A DNA stretch of 64,000 nt from Paenibacillus camerounensis. Its GTDB lineage: Bacteria; Bacillota; Bacilli; Paenibacillales; Paenibacillaceae. This document shows positions 33,355-41,499 of this stretch, piece by piece. Positions within the stretch are counted from its first letter, which is position 1. Every line of letters starts with the position of its first letter. The stretch is taken from positions 58,409 to 122,408 of the forward strand of contig NZ_CCDG010000055.1 in NCBI RefSeq assembly GCF_000723885.1, in the 5' to 3' direction. The notes under the pieces were generated by a model that saw nothing but the letters and a program-made list of their open reading frames with translations, made no database searches and had not been told where the DNA came from. The position numbers and the translations under genes were made by a program.

Positions 33355-33375
33355 GATTATAGCAGTGCTATAATC
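33355..33375. promoter_or_regulatory. TetR-type operator before tetR
   Basis: TTATAGCAGTGCTATAA is palindromic apart from its central base and is extended by GA/TC at the ends. It starts 6 bp before the tetR start codon on the minus strand. The half-site TATAGCA also occurs in the SDR operator. Confidence 0.7.
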
Positions 33376-33465
33376 CCCTGTCCATCTGAAACAGCATGAA
33401 TTAGAAACCGAACCAAGGTCGGCATGCTCCGGATTCCGATATTTATAGAGATACAGTATAAACAT

Positions 33466-33505
33466 AAAAAGCCCGCCGACCAGTTATGGTTGATGGGCTT
33501 TATTT
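33466..33505. terminator. terminator-like repeat, second copy
   Basis: AAAGCCCG and a matching arm TGGGCTTT flank the same GACCAGTTATGGTTGA-type core as at 31704. No gene ends here, so it may be left over from a lost gene. The gap 33376-33710 otherwise shows a GCCCG-rich hairpin near 33570 and no coding frame I can support. Confidence 0.6.
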
Positions 33506-33670
33506 TAGGGTCTGGTCTGAGGTCTTAATATTATATCCCTGATCGTGAGATTTATGCTCAACAATAAAAAATCCCGCATCCTTAGAACACGGGCAACACT
33601 TGATGGGAGTAAGGAGTCTATATTATGTTTCCCGTCATTCCATGCTTTTAAACCAAACCGCTAATACGTA

Positions 33671-33703
33671 GAAAAGCCCTGCCCATATAATCAGGACAGG
33701 ACT
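33671..33703 (-). terminator. terminator after the 128-residue hypothetical gene
   Basis: AGCCCTG pairs with CAGGACT across a short loop with one mismatch, and TTTTC follows on the minus strand. It begins 8 bp past the gene's stop. Confidence 0.65.
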
Positions 33704-33710
33704 GGTATAT

Positions 33711-34097
33711 TTAAGCTTGAGTAAGCAAAAACCTCTGCAGATCCATTTCAGTTTTAGCTGCTTCTGCTGCTGCCTCTAAAGACGGTATCCATAACATAGA
33801 ATCCTGCCGGATATAACTCAGTACTGTTTCGCTGCTCCGGTCAAAATCCAAAAGGTGTTTGCTTTCCGAATGTTCAAGCAGATGTCTTGCTAATTCTGCA
33901 AGTGTAACGTAATCCAGTCTCAGCTGCGTTTGAAATATTTCATCTTCGGAACTAAGGGCTGCCCACGTAAATGCTCCACCCTCTACAACCTCTTCTGAAT
34001 CCTTTACGTACTCAACACTAGAATGTCCTTTGATAAAATGCAATACCCGCTCTTCAATCGCCCGATAGTCATTATGTAGTTCGTCAACATTTTTCAT
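33711..34097 (-). CDS. hypothetical protein
   Basis: The 128-residue acidic protein is predicted to be mixed alpha/beta; I recognise no family. It has no signal peptide or membrane segment. GAGGAGTG lies before the ATG, and it has its own terminator, so it is a single-gene unit within the accessory region. Confidence 0.65.
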   Translation of the reverse strand: MKNVDELHNDYRAIEERVLHFIKGHSSVEYVKDSEEVVEGGAFTWAALSSEDEIFQTQLRLDYVTLAELARHLLEHSESKHLLDFDRSSETVLSYIRQDSMLWIPSLEAAAEAAKTEMDLQRFLLTQA

Positions 34098-34303
34098 ACA
34101 ACACTCCTCTCTAACTTAGAATATGCAATGATGGCGCTCCTATGCCTACAGCCTCAGCTCAGCGCAGCGCATTAGAACACCCTCTTGGATGGGAACCGCA
34201 CTAATAAGTTAACATAATCATACACCATGTTTGATCAATAACAAAATCCAAATGTTACAATAATGTTTATTGTATTTATTTACCGGATAGATTAGGTTTA
34301 CAT

Positions 34304-34342
34304 GAAAAAAAGCCCGCCGACCAGTTAAGGTTGACGGGCTTT
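34304..34342 (-). terminator. terminator of the phage lysis cassette
   Basis: AAAGCCCG pairs with CGGGCTTT around the same GACCAGTTAAGGTTGA core as two other copies, with a T7 run on the minus strand. It follows the holin gene by 24 bp. Confidence 0.85.
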
Positions 34343-34365
34343 CATATTCCCAAGCGTTTGGGATT

Positions 34366-34572
34366 TTACTCTTTATCGGATTTATTAGCATCTGTAATGG
34401 CTTCGGCCAGCATATAGACGGCGCAGGCACCTACAGCTGCAATAATACCTGTAATCTTAACCGCCGCATCATCTGAAGCACCTACTGCCCCTAAGATCGA
34501 GGTAGCCAATGCAGCGACCAGCGCCCAAAATTTACGGCTGGACAACTTTGCTTTCCAATCCACTTTATTCAC
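34366..34572 (-). CDS. phage holin
   Basis: The 68-residue protein begins VDWKAKLSSRKFWALVAAL and has two hydrophobic segments (13-31, 38-58) and a charged end. This fits the small phi-LC3-type holins whose N-terminus reads INWKxRLKNxxFW. It should form the membrane hole that releases endolysin. It follows the endolysin stop with only one base between, so translation is coupled. Confidence 0.8.
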   Translation of the reverse strand: MNKVDWKAKLSSRKFWALVAALATSILGAVGASDDAAVKITGIIAAVGACAVYMLAEAITDANKSDKE

Positions 34573-34573
34573 C

Positions 34574-35431
34574 TTAACCCTCCTTTTCGGCAGGCAGGAT
34601 ACCTGCTTGACCCAATATCTTCATGAGCCGGTAAAAGTCAAAGCTGCCGCCTTCCGGCGTGTCGATCAACCCGACATCATAGGCAGCCTGAACGTATCGA
34701 GCCGCCCAATCCGGAATTTTAGCAAGCGCGGCTTTATCCTCCAGCTTCTTAACCCGCTCGCCTACCTTACCCATACTGCTTCCCTGTTCTTGTACGGCTT
34801 GTTTAAGCACATCCTTGCTTTTGGTCAGACCGGCCACAACTTCCTTCAGGTCCTTAACCTCAGCCCGCAGCGCGGCCAACTCCTGTTTTTCTGCTTGGGA
34901 CAATTCGCCCGCCTCCTCATTTAATTTATCAATAACGGCATAAGCAACTGTAGTCTGCGCCGGTGTCGGCTGGGCTCCTGCCAGCAGCTTGGCAATCGAC
35001 AGACCAAAGCTCATCTGAAAATGAGGATAGTCCTTAAAACTGGTCCAGTCTCCTCCCCATTCAAACCCGAGCGCCTTAGCCTGCTGTGCAACCTCCTGCC
35101 AATCGGCAATGCCGTCCTTGTCGCCGTCACGCTTCATATCCCAGGACGCACTGTATCCGTCCGGCAGCAGCAGTGCAAAATCGACAGCCAGCCCGTAATT
35201 ATGGTAACTGTACCCGCCCCGGGCATTGGTAACGATGCCGCCCGGCTTCGTGCGTCCCTGCGCATAGAGCCCGTCCTGCTCAGCCTTGGACCGGTAACCC
35301 TGTGTAATGATGATTGGGACACCCTGAGCATAGGAGCGCTCAATAAGCGCCACAGCAGCTGCCACAACCACCGGGTGCAGATCAACAAGCCGGGCCTGTG
35401 ATTTAAGCTTTACCTGAGCCAGCGTTAACAT
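34574..35431 (-). CDS. phage endolysin, M15 family peptidase
   Basis: The 285-residue protein starts with an M15 (VanY/CwlK-like L-alanyl-D-glutamate) peptidase domain. The metal ligands are His77 and Asp84 in SYHNYGLAVDF and His137 in YPHFQM. A Gln/Lys/Glu-rich coiled coil covers about 175-235. The last 45 residues (IPDWAARYVQAAYDVGLID) resemble an SLH-like wall-binding unit. There is no signal peptide, so export depends on the holin. Its start overlaps the preceding gene by 29 bp. Confidence 0.87.
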   Translation of the reverse strand: MLTLAQVKLKSQARLVDLHPVVVAAAVALIERSYAQGVPIIITQGYRSKAEQDGLYAQGRTKPGGIVTNARGGYSYHNYGLAVDFALLLPDGYSASWDMKRDGDKDGIADWQEVAQQAKALGFEWGGDWTSFKDYPHFQMSFGLSIAKLLAGAQPTPAQTTVAYAVIDKLNEEAGELSQAEKQELAALRAEVKDLKEVVAGLTKSKDVLKQAVQEQGSSMGKVGERVKKLEDKAALAKIPDWAARYVQAAYDVGLIDTPEGGSFDFYRLMKILGQAGILPAEKEG

Positions 35432-35792
35432 CGTCGGTATCCTCCTTTACTGCCGGGAAGATCATGAACAGATCCTGCCTGCGGGTATACATCAGCACGG
35501 TGAGGATCAGCAGCCCCAAGGTTGTGCCGGTTTGAGCGACGGCCCAGGCATTGGATTTGAGCGCAGCATAAACAGAGTCAGCGCCGGTGACGCTGGAGAA
35601 ACGAATCCAGAAGGCGACAGCCATCTTGACTGTATAGGCTGCCAGGAAAGCGAACGCCGCCAGCATAAACAGGCTGACCACTCTGGCCCGGAACCTTTTG
35701 CGGAAGTACAAAAAAAGCGCGGCTATCAGCAGCAGCGCACAAATGAATGAAACCCCATATGCAATTAAAAGCAAGATATCAATGCCCCCCAT
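35403..35792 (-). CDS. small phage membrane protein (holin-like)
   Basis: The 129-residue protein has three hydrophobic segments (about 5-28, 38-62 and 85-100) and an acidic tail. Its location between tail and lysis genes suggests a lysis role, but the family is not recognised. The ATG at 35792 has AGGGGTG at the right distance; an in-frame GTG at 35801 lies too close to it. Confidence 0.6.
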   Translation of the reverse strand: MGGIDILLLIAYGVSFICALLLIAALFLYFRKRFRARVVSLFMLAAFAFLAAYTVKMAVAFWIRFSSVTGADSVYAALKSNAWAVAQTGTTLGLLILTVLMYTRRQDLFMIFPAVKEDTDDVNAGSGKA

Positions 35793-35976
35793 GTTTAACA
35801 CCCCTGTCGTAAATTAAGAATGGAGCAAATCCGTTATTTGCAATTTCCTCCTGAATCTCCTTTGAGGTATCCTTATAACGCTTGATTGAAAATGCGACCC
35901 TGCGGGACGCCTGCGCCAGCTCCTTCTCTCTCTTTTTGTGCTGGGGCGATAAACGTTTTATCCATTTAGCAAACAC
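35779..35976 (-). CDS. small basic phage protein
   Basis: The 65-residue Lys/Arg-rich protein starts with GTG behind GGGGAGGA. It overlaps the next gene by 14 bp and begins 3 bp after the preceding one ends, so it is part of the compact lysis operon. No function is recognised. Confidence 0.5.
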   Translation of the reverse strand: MFAKWIKRLSPQHKKREKELAQASRRVAFSIKRYKDTSKEIQEEIANNGFAPFLIYDRGVKHGGH

Positions 35977-35978
35977 GG

Positions 35979-36281
35979 TTATCCTCCCCTTTCCTCATCC
36001 TGGCCGCCAGTGCCTGCTGCATGATCAACCTTCAGGCGCTGTAGCACCTCAAGAGTCGGCTGCATAAATGCTGCCCGCTCCTTGTCAAGAATGTCCTGCA
36101 GCCTGTCATTGTCCTCCAGCGCCCGGTCCAGCATTTCACGGGGCACCAACTCCCCCTTCATGACAGCTCGCCATTGCATCAGTACAACAATCAGCAGCAC
36201 AAATACCAACAACACGGCAAGACCATATTTTTCAGCCAACGGCAGCAGCTTTTCCAAGTTTGTAACGCTATTGCTATCCAT
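35979..36281 (-). CDS. small phage protein with one membrane segment
   Basis: The 100-residue protein has a membrane helix at about 18-38 (AEKYGLAVLLVFVLLIVVL) followed by a charged helical region likely to form a coiled coil. Such proteins next to holin genes often modulate lysis, but this is inference. GAGGGGAG and GGGGG stand before the ATG. Confidence 0.6.
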   Translation of the reverse strand: MDSNSVTNLEKLLPLAEKYGLAVLLVFVLLIVVLMQWRAVMKGELVPREMLDRALEDNDRLQDILDKERAAFMQPTLEVLQRLKVDHAAGTGGQDEERGG

Positions 36282-36334
36282 TCCCCCGCTCCCCTCTATC
36301 TCTAAAGTAATGCCCCCGAATCAGCTCCGAGGGC

Positions 36335-36360
36335 AAAATAAAAACGCCTCATTGGGCGTT
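36335..36360 (-). terminator. terminator between tail and lysis genes
   Basis: AACGCCC pairs with GGCGTT and is followed on the minus strand by TTTTATTTT, 12 bp past the CD1375-like stop. A second small hairpin (TGCCC/GGGCA) lies at 36311-36336. Confidence 0.75.
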
Positions 36361-36371
36361 ACCTGTATTCT

Positions 36372-36476
36372 CTATTCTACTTCCAGGAGAGCAGCTACGT
36401 CCGGGCGGATAACCTCCGGCACCTGTTCCAGCGTTCTGAGTCCTTTACGTATCAAGTTTACGTACACTTTAGCCAT
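36372..36476 (-). CDS. CD1375-family small phage protein
   Basis: The 34-residue product (MAKVYVNLIRKGL, TLEQVPE, IRPDVAALL) matches the CD1375-like proteins commonly found behind tail genes in Firmicutes prophages. GGAGGTGA lies 8 bases before the ATG at 36476; the frame upstream to 36581 is a shadow of the preceding gene, which it overlaps by 8 bp. Its role is unknown. Confidence 0.75.
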   Translation of the reverse strand: MAKVYVNLIRKGLRTLEQVPEVIRPDVAALLEVE

Positions 36477-37017
36477 TGTCTTCTTCACCTCCCTCTGCGG
36501 ATTGATCCGCCGGTTGCTCTGCAGGCTGCCGTCCGGCAAGTACCAGCTCGTAAAGCTCAGCAAGACCGACCTGAGCTTCAACCGCCTCCCGTTTGGCTTC
36601 TTGCAGCTCCTCGTAGCTCTCTGCTAGTGCGGCCTGAGTGTCCAACAACTGTGCCTCTGTCTCATTGAGCCGGGCAAGTGCATCTGCAAGCTGCTGCGCA
36701 GTGTCAGCCGATCCAGCCTCAACAATCTCCAGTCTGCCTTCCAGTGGATTCGGCTGCGGGCCGGGGTAGGTAAACTCCAGCGTGCCGGACTCGGGATCTA
36801 CCCGGTAGCTTTCGGCTTGCGCAAACTCTCGGGAGTGCTGGCCGTATTGCAACTTAATTACTCCGACTGTCTCCCGGACGCGCTGGGCCAGCTCCTTTAT
36901 AGTGACAAAATCCTGATCCTCTGTTGGCTCTGTGTAACTTCTGCCGATGTACTCGCCGGTGTTATGGATTACATTGCCGGTTGCCTTGTCATAATAAATC
37001 CTCATTCCGATTTGCAT
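36469..37017 (-). CDS. phage tail-associated protein of unknown function
   Basis: The 182-residue protein begins MQIGMRIYYDKATGNVI, a start typical of small proteins behind tail fibres in Bacillus-group prophages. Residues 100-150 form a Gln/Glu/Ala-rich coiled coil, and the end is acidic. AAGGAG sits 7 bases before the ATG at 37017; the ATG at 37023 is too close to it. Confidence 0.65.
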   Translation of the reverse strand: MQIGMRIYYDKATGNVIHNTGEYIGRSYTEPTEDQDFVTIKELAQRVRETVGVIKLQYGQHSREFAQAESYRVDPESGTLEFTYPGPQPNPLEGRLEIVEAGSADTAQQLADALARLNETEAQLLDTQAALAESYEELQEAKREAVEAQVGLAELYELVLAGRQPAEQPADQSAEGGEEDNG

Positions 37018-37059
37018 GTCCATTCTCCTTTTTCAAATTAATAAAAACTGTGGTTGTTA

Positions 37060-40000
37060 CTATTCATAAGCAACGTACGCAATCATGGAAATATCCGTAA
37101 AGCTTGTGTTAATGGCAAAACCACCTGAAGGCCACGTGCTCGTAAATGCCCCGGTTTCCAGTAGCTGACCCGTTGGACTGTTGTAACGTACCCGGTAAAG
37201 CCATTCACCCGCTACGCCCACATATTGATAATAATCACTTCCACGGTTAAAACTCAAGGATACCATTCTAACGGTAAATCCGAGGCCGGTAACAGACAAG
37301 TTAGCCGGCGGCGAAACAATTACATTGGACGCATACCTCTTACCTTCAACCAGCGTACCTACTACACCAAAGACATTAACACCACTACGAATATTAGCAG
37401 CAATCAGGTCTGCTTCAGCTGATTGTAGTTGTGCTGTTGATACCTTTATTTCTCCGGCACCCGCACCCCCTTTTCTATATCCCTCAGAAGGATAAACAGC
37501 CAAGCCTCCATCCGCCCATAAGCCCACACCCTGCGCAGGGTCGCTACCAGAAGTGATAATAGGTACCGTGCCTGTCACTCCGGCAATCGCTGTGTCAGAT
37601 AAGATCTTATTGGCCGGTGCTGATACTGCCGCTATAGTGATGGGCGACGAATAGTATCCTGCTGGCTTAGACTGAGCCGATGCTGTAGGCGTCACTGTTC
37701 CACCAGCACCGTTATTCGCCATGCTACCATTTACCAGCCCGTTCTCAGTCCCAACGTTATATCCCTCAAGCGTCTGGGCTGCCCCTGCTGTTCCATACTC
37801 ACCCCCTTCACCCTGTAATTGAAAAACTGAACCGTCATAAACCAGCGTATAGACGCCGCCAAGAGCCAGAGCAGCATTATTGCCGTTTGGCTTTTTGATT
37901 GATTTAGCTCCGAGGCCGTTGACATTAAGCGTAGCCGGGCCAGGGCTGGCGATATGGGCTTTTATGGTCAAACGCAACCCGACAGTCAGGGCAGCAGGCG
38001 CAGGGTTTAAGCTGGCCGCAAGTACTGCATATGTGCCAGTGGTAACAGCGTACGACAAAGAACCCTGTACCACTTCGGCCAAGGTTTTCCCTGCTAATGT
38101 TGAATATTTAGTATTCAAATTTTCTCCGTTGAAATGAATATCTGGAGAATAGAAATAATCGGTTCCTTCGACATAGCTTATCGAGCCGCTTATCTCCGCA
38201 TTTAAAACAGTACTACTTTGAATGTTATACCAGTCCAGACCAAAGATACTGAAATTTGTATCCCCGTTAAAGCTTATTGTCTGGTATTCTGCATCTGTTA
38301 TATATACATCTATACCGCCATATTTCACACCATTGTATGTGAAGGTACACGGTCTAAACACTTGAGATGATGCCCCTATTTTAAACAAAGACCAGTTCAT
38401 CGCAGTGGTGTTGAAGCGTTTTTCTGCCGCTATCATAGCAGTTATCTGTCCGTTAAGTCCGTTATGTCTTCTCATTAGCAATAAGCCGTTACTAAACGAA
38501 CTTGCAGAAGGGTTTGTGTTTGTAAGCTCGCAAAGCGCTATGACAGACCTTCTATATGATGTCGTTTGTAAACTACCTGTCAGATTAACTCTTCTTGTAA
38601 CTGATTGTGGAAGAATGGAATCCGGTAAAAATCCTCCTGCTGTTAAACCAGCAATACCGCTTGGAGCATTATACATACTGCTGTTAGGGATGCCTACCCA
38701 CGCACCCCATGCACTATTAACTCTTCTTCTCATGAAATGATGCGGGGTTCCCGAGGCATTAAGGTTTATAGCTATCTGAGATATATAATCATTACCGTTA
38801 TTTGTACCAGAATGAACTTGAACTTGTATATGCCACCAATTCGTTGAGTTTGGAGCATTCACAAGATTCACACCGTCATAAAATCCAGCAGTGACCAAGC
38901 TATTCAGATTGTATCCCGACTCAAGAATCAAATTCTTACCATTGTCTTGAGTTAAGGAAAATTTCTGAACTGTATCTGGTATTGCTGAAAGTAGAACGTC
39001 CCCGTTTGAATCAAGGCCTGCATATCCTCCGGCAGTATTTTTGGTTCGAGCAGTTTCAATTTCGTACCAAGGACCATACACGCCGTTATAAGCGTTTCGA
39101 ACAAATATCCTGGGTGATGCAGCAACATATGTGGTCAAGACTTGCGTAAGACCATCTCCAACATTTCGGGAAACCTTAATTGTATAGGACATACCTGCTA
39201 CATCAGTAGGCATATTCAAATGTGTTGCTGCAGAGGCATTACTTACAGCAAAGTATTCACCTTCTATTAGCGAATTAAGATTTACATTATTCGGTAAGTT
39301 GGAGGCCTTCATACTTATCTCTCGCCAACTGGACCAGTCAGTTCCATTGTTTCTTGTTTCCCTCGTGAACTTTCTGATTGTCGTAAATCCATTGACAGTA
39401 GCGTAAACATCAGCGTCCTGCGTAATGTAACTTGAGTTATATCTTTTGACAATGACTGTTGTTGTCGAACCTGCTATTGGAAGATCAGGGCTTGAAAAAG
39501 TTAAAGTATGCATACCCGTTTCAAGCAGCGTATTTGGGCTGATTGTCGGATTTCCCGTTTTTCCCATCCCAGTAGTACCAGTAAGCGCGTATGGGTTATT
39601 TGTTACTGGAATATCCGAAGACACTGTAATTCCAGTTTCCAGAGTCTCTAAAGTAACACTCCATCCTGAAGCGAATCCTGTAGAGTTATGAGAAGACATC
39701 ATCTCAGCAACTATTACCTTAGGGTACTTCCACACCTGGTTTAGCGTTCCTAACAAGATACAGCACTTCGTACCATCGTGCGCAAATCTGACATTAGTGA
39801 ATGGGATATCACCCATACCGACCGCAGAAGTATACACCCATCCAGGTGTAGTAGAAAAGTTATAGCCTCCAAGCAGTATCTCCCAAGCTCCCCCTGGTGT
39901 ACCATAGTCAAACCCTTTAATTTTGAGGGTCATCATCGTGTTTGTCCAAGAGACTGGAAGAGTTATCTTAATCGTTCCGGTAACGCTAGCAGAGCTGTTA

Positions 40001-40638
40001 GTGAGAGCTGCAAGATCCCTCTGCACACTCAGCCCTGAGTACACTCTACGCATAGGTCCAGTGTAGTCTCCTCCAGCATTTGAGAGCATATCAGCAACAC
40101 GAGCAACGCTTGGAGGTATCTGAGCGTCTAGAACATCTGCATTAGCATCCAGCCCGGCATACCCGTTAGCTATATTCTTCTTATTAGATCCCTCAAGCTC
40201 TGTCCAGTTGCTCCAACCACCCTGCTTCTTTACTCTTTGATAGGTCACTGGTAGATCTCCAGACCCTCCACTCAATAAGGAAGCTTTCTGAAGGACATAG
40301 GTATCCCCTCCAGAGTGTTGCTGAACTTCAATGTAGTACCATATATTTCCTGAGACTGGAGCATTAGTCAGCACAATCCCGTCATAAAATCCATTTGCAG
40401 TGATAGTATTAAGATCGGTCCCATTCGGAAGATTTATAGCCTTGCCAGTGTAATGGGTAAGCTGATGTTTTTGAAGTCCGTAACCTGATTTAGTAACTGT
40501 ATCATCAGGAATTGTTTGAATCGCTCTTGGCATTTCATCCGTCGTCAGCTTCATCTCATACAGATTTTTCAGATAGCTCTGAATTCTCGGGCAGCATTCA
40601 AAAGCATCCGGGTATTTGACAATGATTTGACTGATCAA
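37060..40638 (-). CDS. phage tail fibre with repeated pyocin-knob domains, 5' end probably lost
   Basis: The 1192-residue open frame carries at least three knob-like repeats (about 60-150, 455-540, 565-655) with patterns such as LNTITANGFYDG, LVNAPNSTNWWHIQVQ and GAWVGI. They are linked by AGLDSNGDVL-type hinges. The C-terminus (IRSGVNVFGVVGTLVEG near 1090 and a beta-rich tip) looks like a receptor-binding end. Only a weak TTG at 40638 without a good ribosome site opens the frame. In-frame codons continue upstream to a TAG near 40752 without any ATG or GTG, so the N-terminal tail-attachment part appears missing. No other virion gene is in the window. Confidence 0.75.
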   Translation of the reverse strand: MISQIIVKYPDAFECCPRIQSYLKNLYEMKLTTDEMPRAIQTIPDDTVTKSGYGLQKHQLTHYTGKAINLPNGTDLNTITANGFYDGIVLTNAPVSGNIWYYIEVQQHSGGDTYVLQKASLLSGGSGDLPVTYQRVKKQGGWSNWTELEGSNKKNIANGYAGLDANADVLDAQIPPSVARVADMLSNAGGDYTGPMRRVYSGLSVQRDLAALTNSSASVTGTIKITLPVSWTNTMMTLKIKGFDYGTPGGAWEILLGGYNFSTTPGWVYTSAVGMGDIPFTNVRFAHDGTKCCILLGTLNQVWKYPKVIVAEMMSSHNSTGFASGWSVTLETLETGITVSSDIPVTNNPYALTGTTGMGKTGNPTISPNTLLETGMHTLTFSSPDLPIAGSTTTVIVKRYNSSYITQDADVYATVNGFTTIRKFTRETRNNGTDWSSWREISMKASNLPNNVNLNSLIEGEYFAVSNASAATHLNMPTDVAGMSYTIKVSRNVGDGLTQVLTTYVAASPRIFVRNAYNGVYGPWYEIETARTKNTAGGYAGLDSNGDVLLSAIPDTVQKFSLTQDNGKNLILESGYNLNSLVTAGFYDGVNLVNAPNSTNWWHIQVQVHSGTNNGNDYISQIAINLNASGTPHHFMRRRVNSAWGAWVGIPNSSMYNAPSGIAGLTAGGFLPDSILPQSVTRRVNLTGSLQTTSYRRSVIALCELTNTNPSASSFSNGLLLMRRHNGLNGQITAMIAAEKRFNTTAMNWSLFKIGASSQVFRPCTFTYNGVKYGGIDVYITDAEYQTISFNGDTNFSIFGLDWYNIQSSTVLNAEISGSISYVEGTDYFYSPDIHFNGENLNTKYSTLAGKTLAEVVQGSLSYAVTTGTYAVLAASLNPAPAALTVGLRLTIKAHIASPGPATLNVNGLGAKSIKKPNGNNAALALGGVYTLVYDGSVFQLQGEGGEYGTAGAAQTLEGYNVGTENGLVNGSMANNGAGGTVTPTASAQSKPAGYYSSPITIAAVSAPANKILSDTAIAGVTGTVPIITSGSDPAQGVGLWADGGLAVYPSEGYRKGGAGAGEIKVSTAQLQSAEADLIAANIRSGVNVFGVVGTLVEGKRYASNVIVSPPANLSVTGLGFTVRMVSLSFNRGSDYYQYVGVAGEWLYRVRYNSPTGQLLETGAFTSTWPSGGFAINTSFTDISMIAYVAYE

Positions 40639-40790
40639 AAAATCGTCTTCATCCGCAATCTGGCTCCTACTCTTGTTTCTTCTCAGGAAAAAATTCAGCT
40701 CCAGGGACGGTGCAGGATCGTTTTGAAGAGCTTTTTTATGGCCTATAATCTGCTACAATAAAAGGACAAACTGAACTGGAGGTGCCGGCC

Positions 40791-41048
40791 ATGCAATGGG
40801 AAGAGGTACGCAAGATTTATCCTAATCAATACGTCAAATTGCAAATTCTCGCGTCACATACCGAAGGTAACACTAAGTTTGTTGATGAAGTCGCACTAAT
40901 CCGTGCCATTCAGGACCCGCAAGAAGCGACCAAAGAATTACTTCAATCTAAGGATGGGATGATCGTATCCCACACGGCAAATGATGAATTGAAGGTTGAA
41001 ATACGTACCCTACGCGGCTTGCGGGGTGTCGTACAGCATGAAAATTGA
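40791..41048 (+). CDS. conserved small protein paired with a retropepsin-like protease gene
   Basis: The 85-residue protein begins MQWEEVRKIYPNQYVKLQIL. It has a form I recall as the usual upstream partner of retropepsin-like aspartyl proteases in Firmicutes. GGAGGTG lies before the ATG at 40791, and TACAAT at 40754-40759 may be the -10. Its stop overlaps the start of the broken protease gene by 11 bp, the signature of a two-gene unit. Confidence 0.7.
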   Translation: MQWEEVRKIYPNQYVKLQILASHTEGNTKFVDEVALIRAIQDPQEATKELLQSKDGMIVSHTANDELKVEIRTLRGLRGVVQHEN

Positions 41049-41237
41049 TTATGTCGATGGACTGCTGATTCAATTCAACTGGGCAGCTTTCATATTGAGA
41101 ATTATAAACTGGATGTTGGATTACTTCACGAGAAGCTTGCAATCAACGGGTTACTGGGACTAGATCTGTTGATGAAAGCTAATATTGTGCTGGATTTGGC
41201 GGAGCTTGTTATGTATTCGGCAAACGGAAAAGATTAG
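41038..41237 (+). pseudogene. retropepsin-like aspartyl protease, internally deleted
   Basis: The start (MKIDYVDGLLIQF) is in one frame. A different frame from about 41072 reads QLGSFHIENYKLDVG and then INGLLGLDLLMKANIVLDL to the TAG at 41235-41237. Together these are the first and last parts of a retropepsin-like protease. The middle with the catalytic DTG motif is missing, and the frames do not join. The gene is therefore inactive. Confidence 0.75.
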
Positions 41238-41252
41238 GCACTGTCTGTCATA

Positions 41253-41439
41253 TTATGCTTCGATCTCAACAAGCCTCTCACGGATCTTCGGTTCGCTAAT
41301 TTTCCCCAAGACATATTTACGAGTTCGTTTCTGTGCAACTTTAGATAAAAAACAGCACTGTAGCTTCTTGATGATCTCGGTAGTAATGTTTAATGTTTCT
41401 CCTTCGTATAAAGCGACATCTATATGTCCCCCCCATCAT
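41253..41439 (-). pseudogene. small gene with a frameshift at a G7 run
   Basis: Behind GGGAGGTGG an ATG at 41439 starts a frame that reaches a run of seven G (41428-41434) and then stops at about 41344. If one G is removed, the frame continues for about 60 residues (HIDVALYEGETLNITTEI, then KRTRKYVLGKISEPKIRERL) to TAA at 41253. It may be a broken gene, a slippage-controlled gene or a sequencing error. No family is recognised. Confidence 0.45.
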
Positions 41440-41499
41440 ACTCTCCACCTCCCGCCCATATACATAAAAAGAACAGCAAGCCGGAGGGAGAGTAGAATC

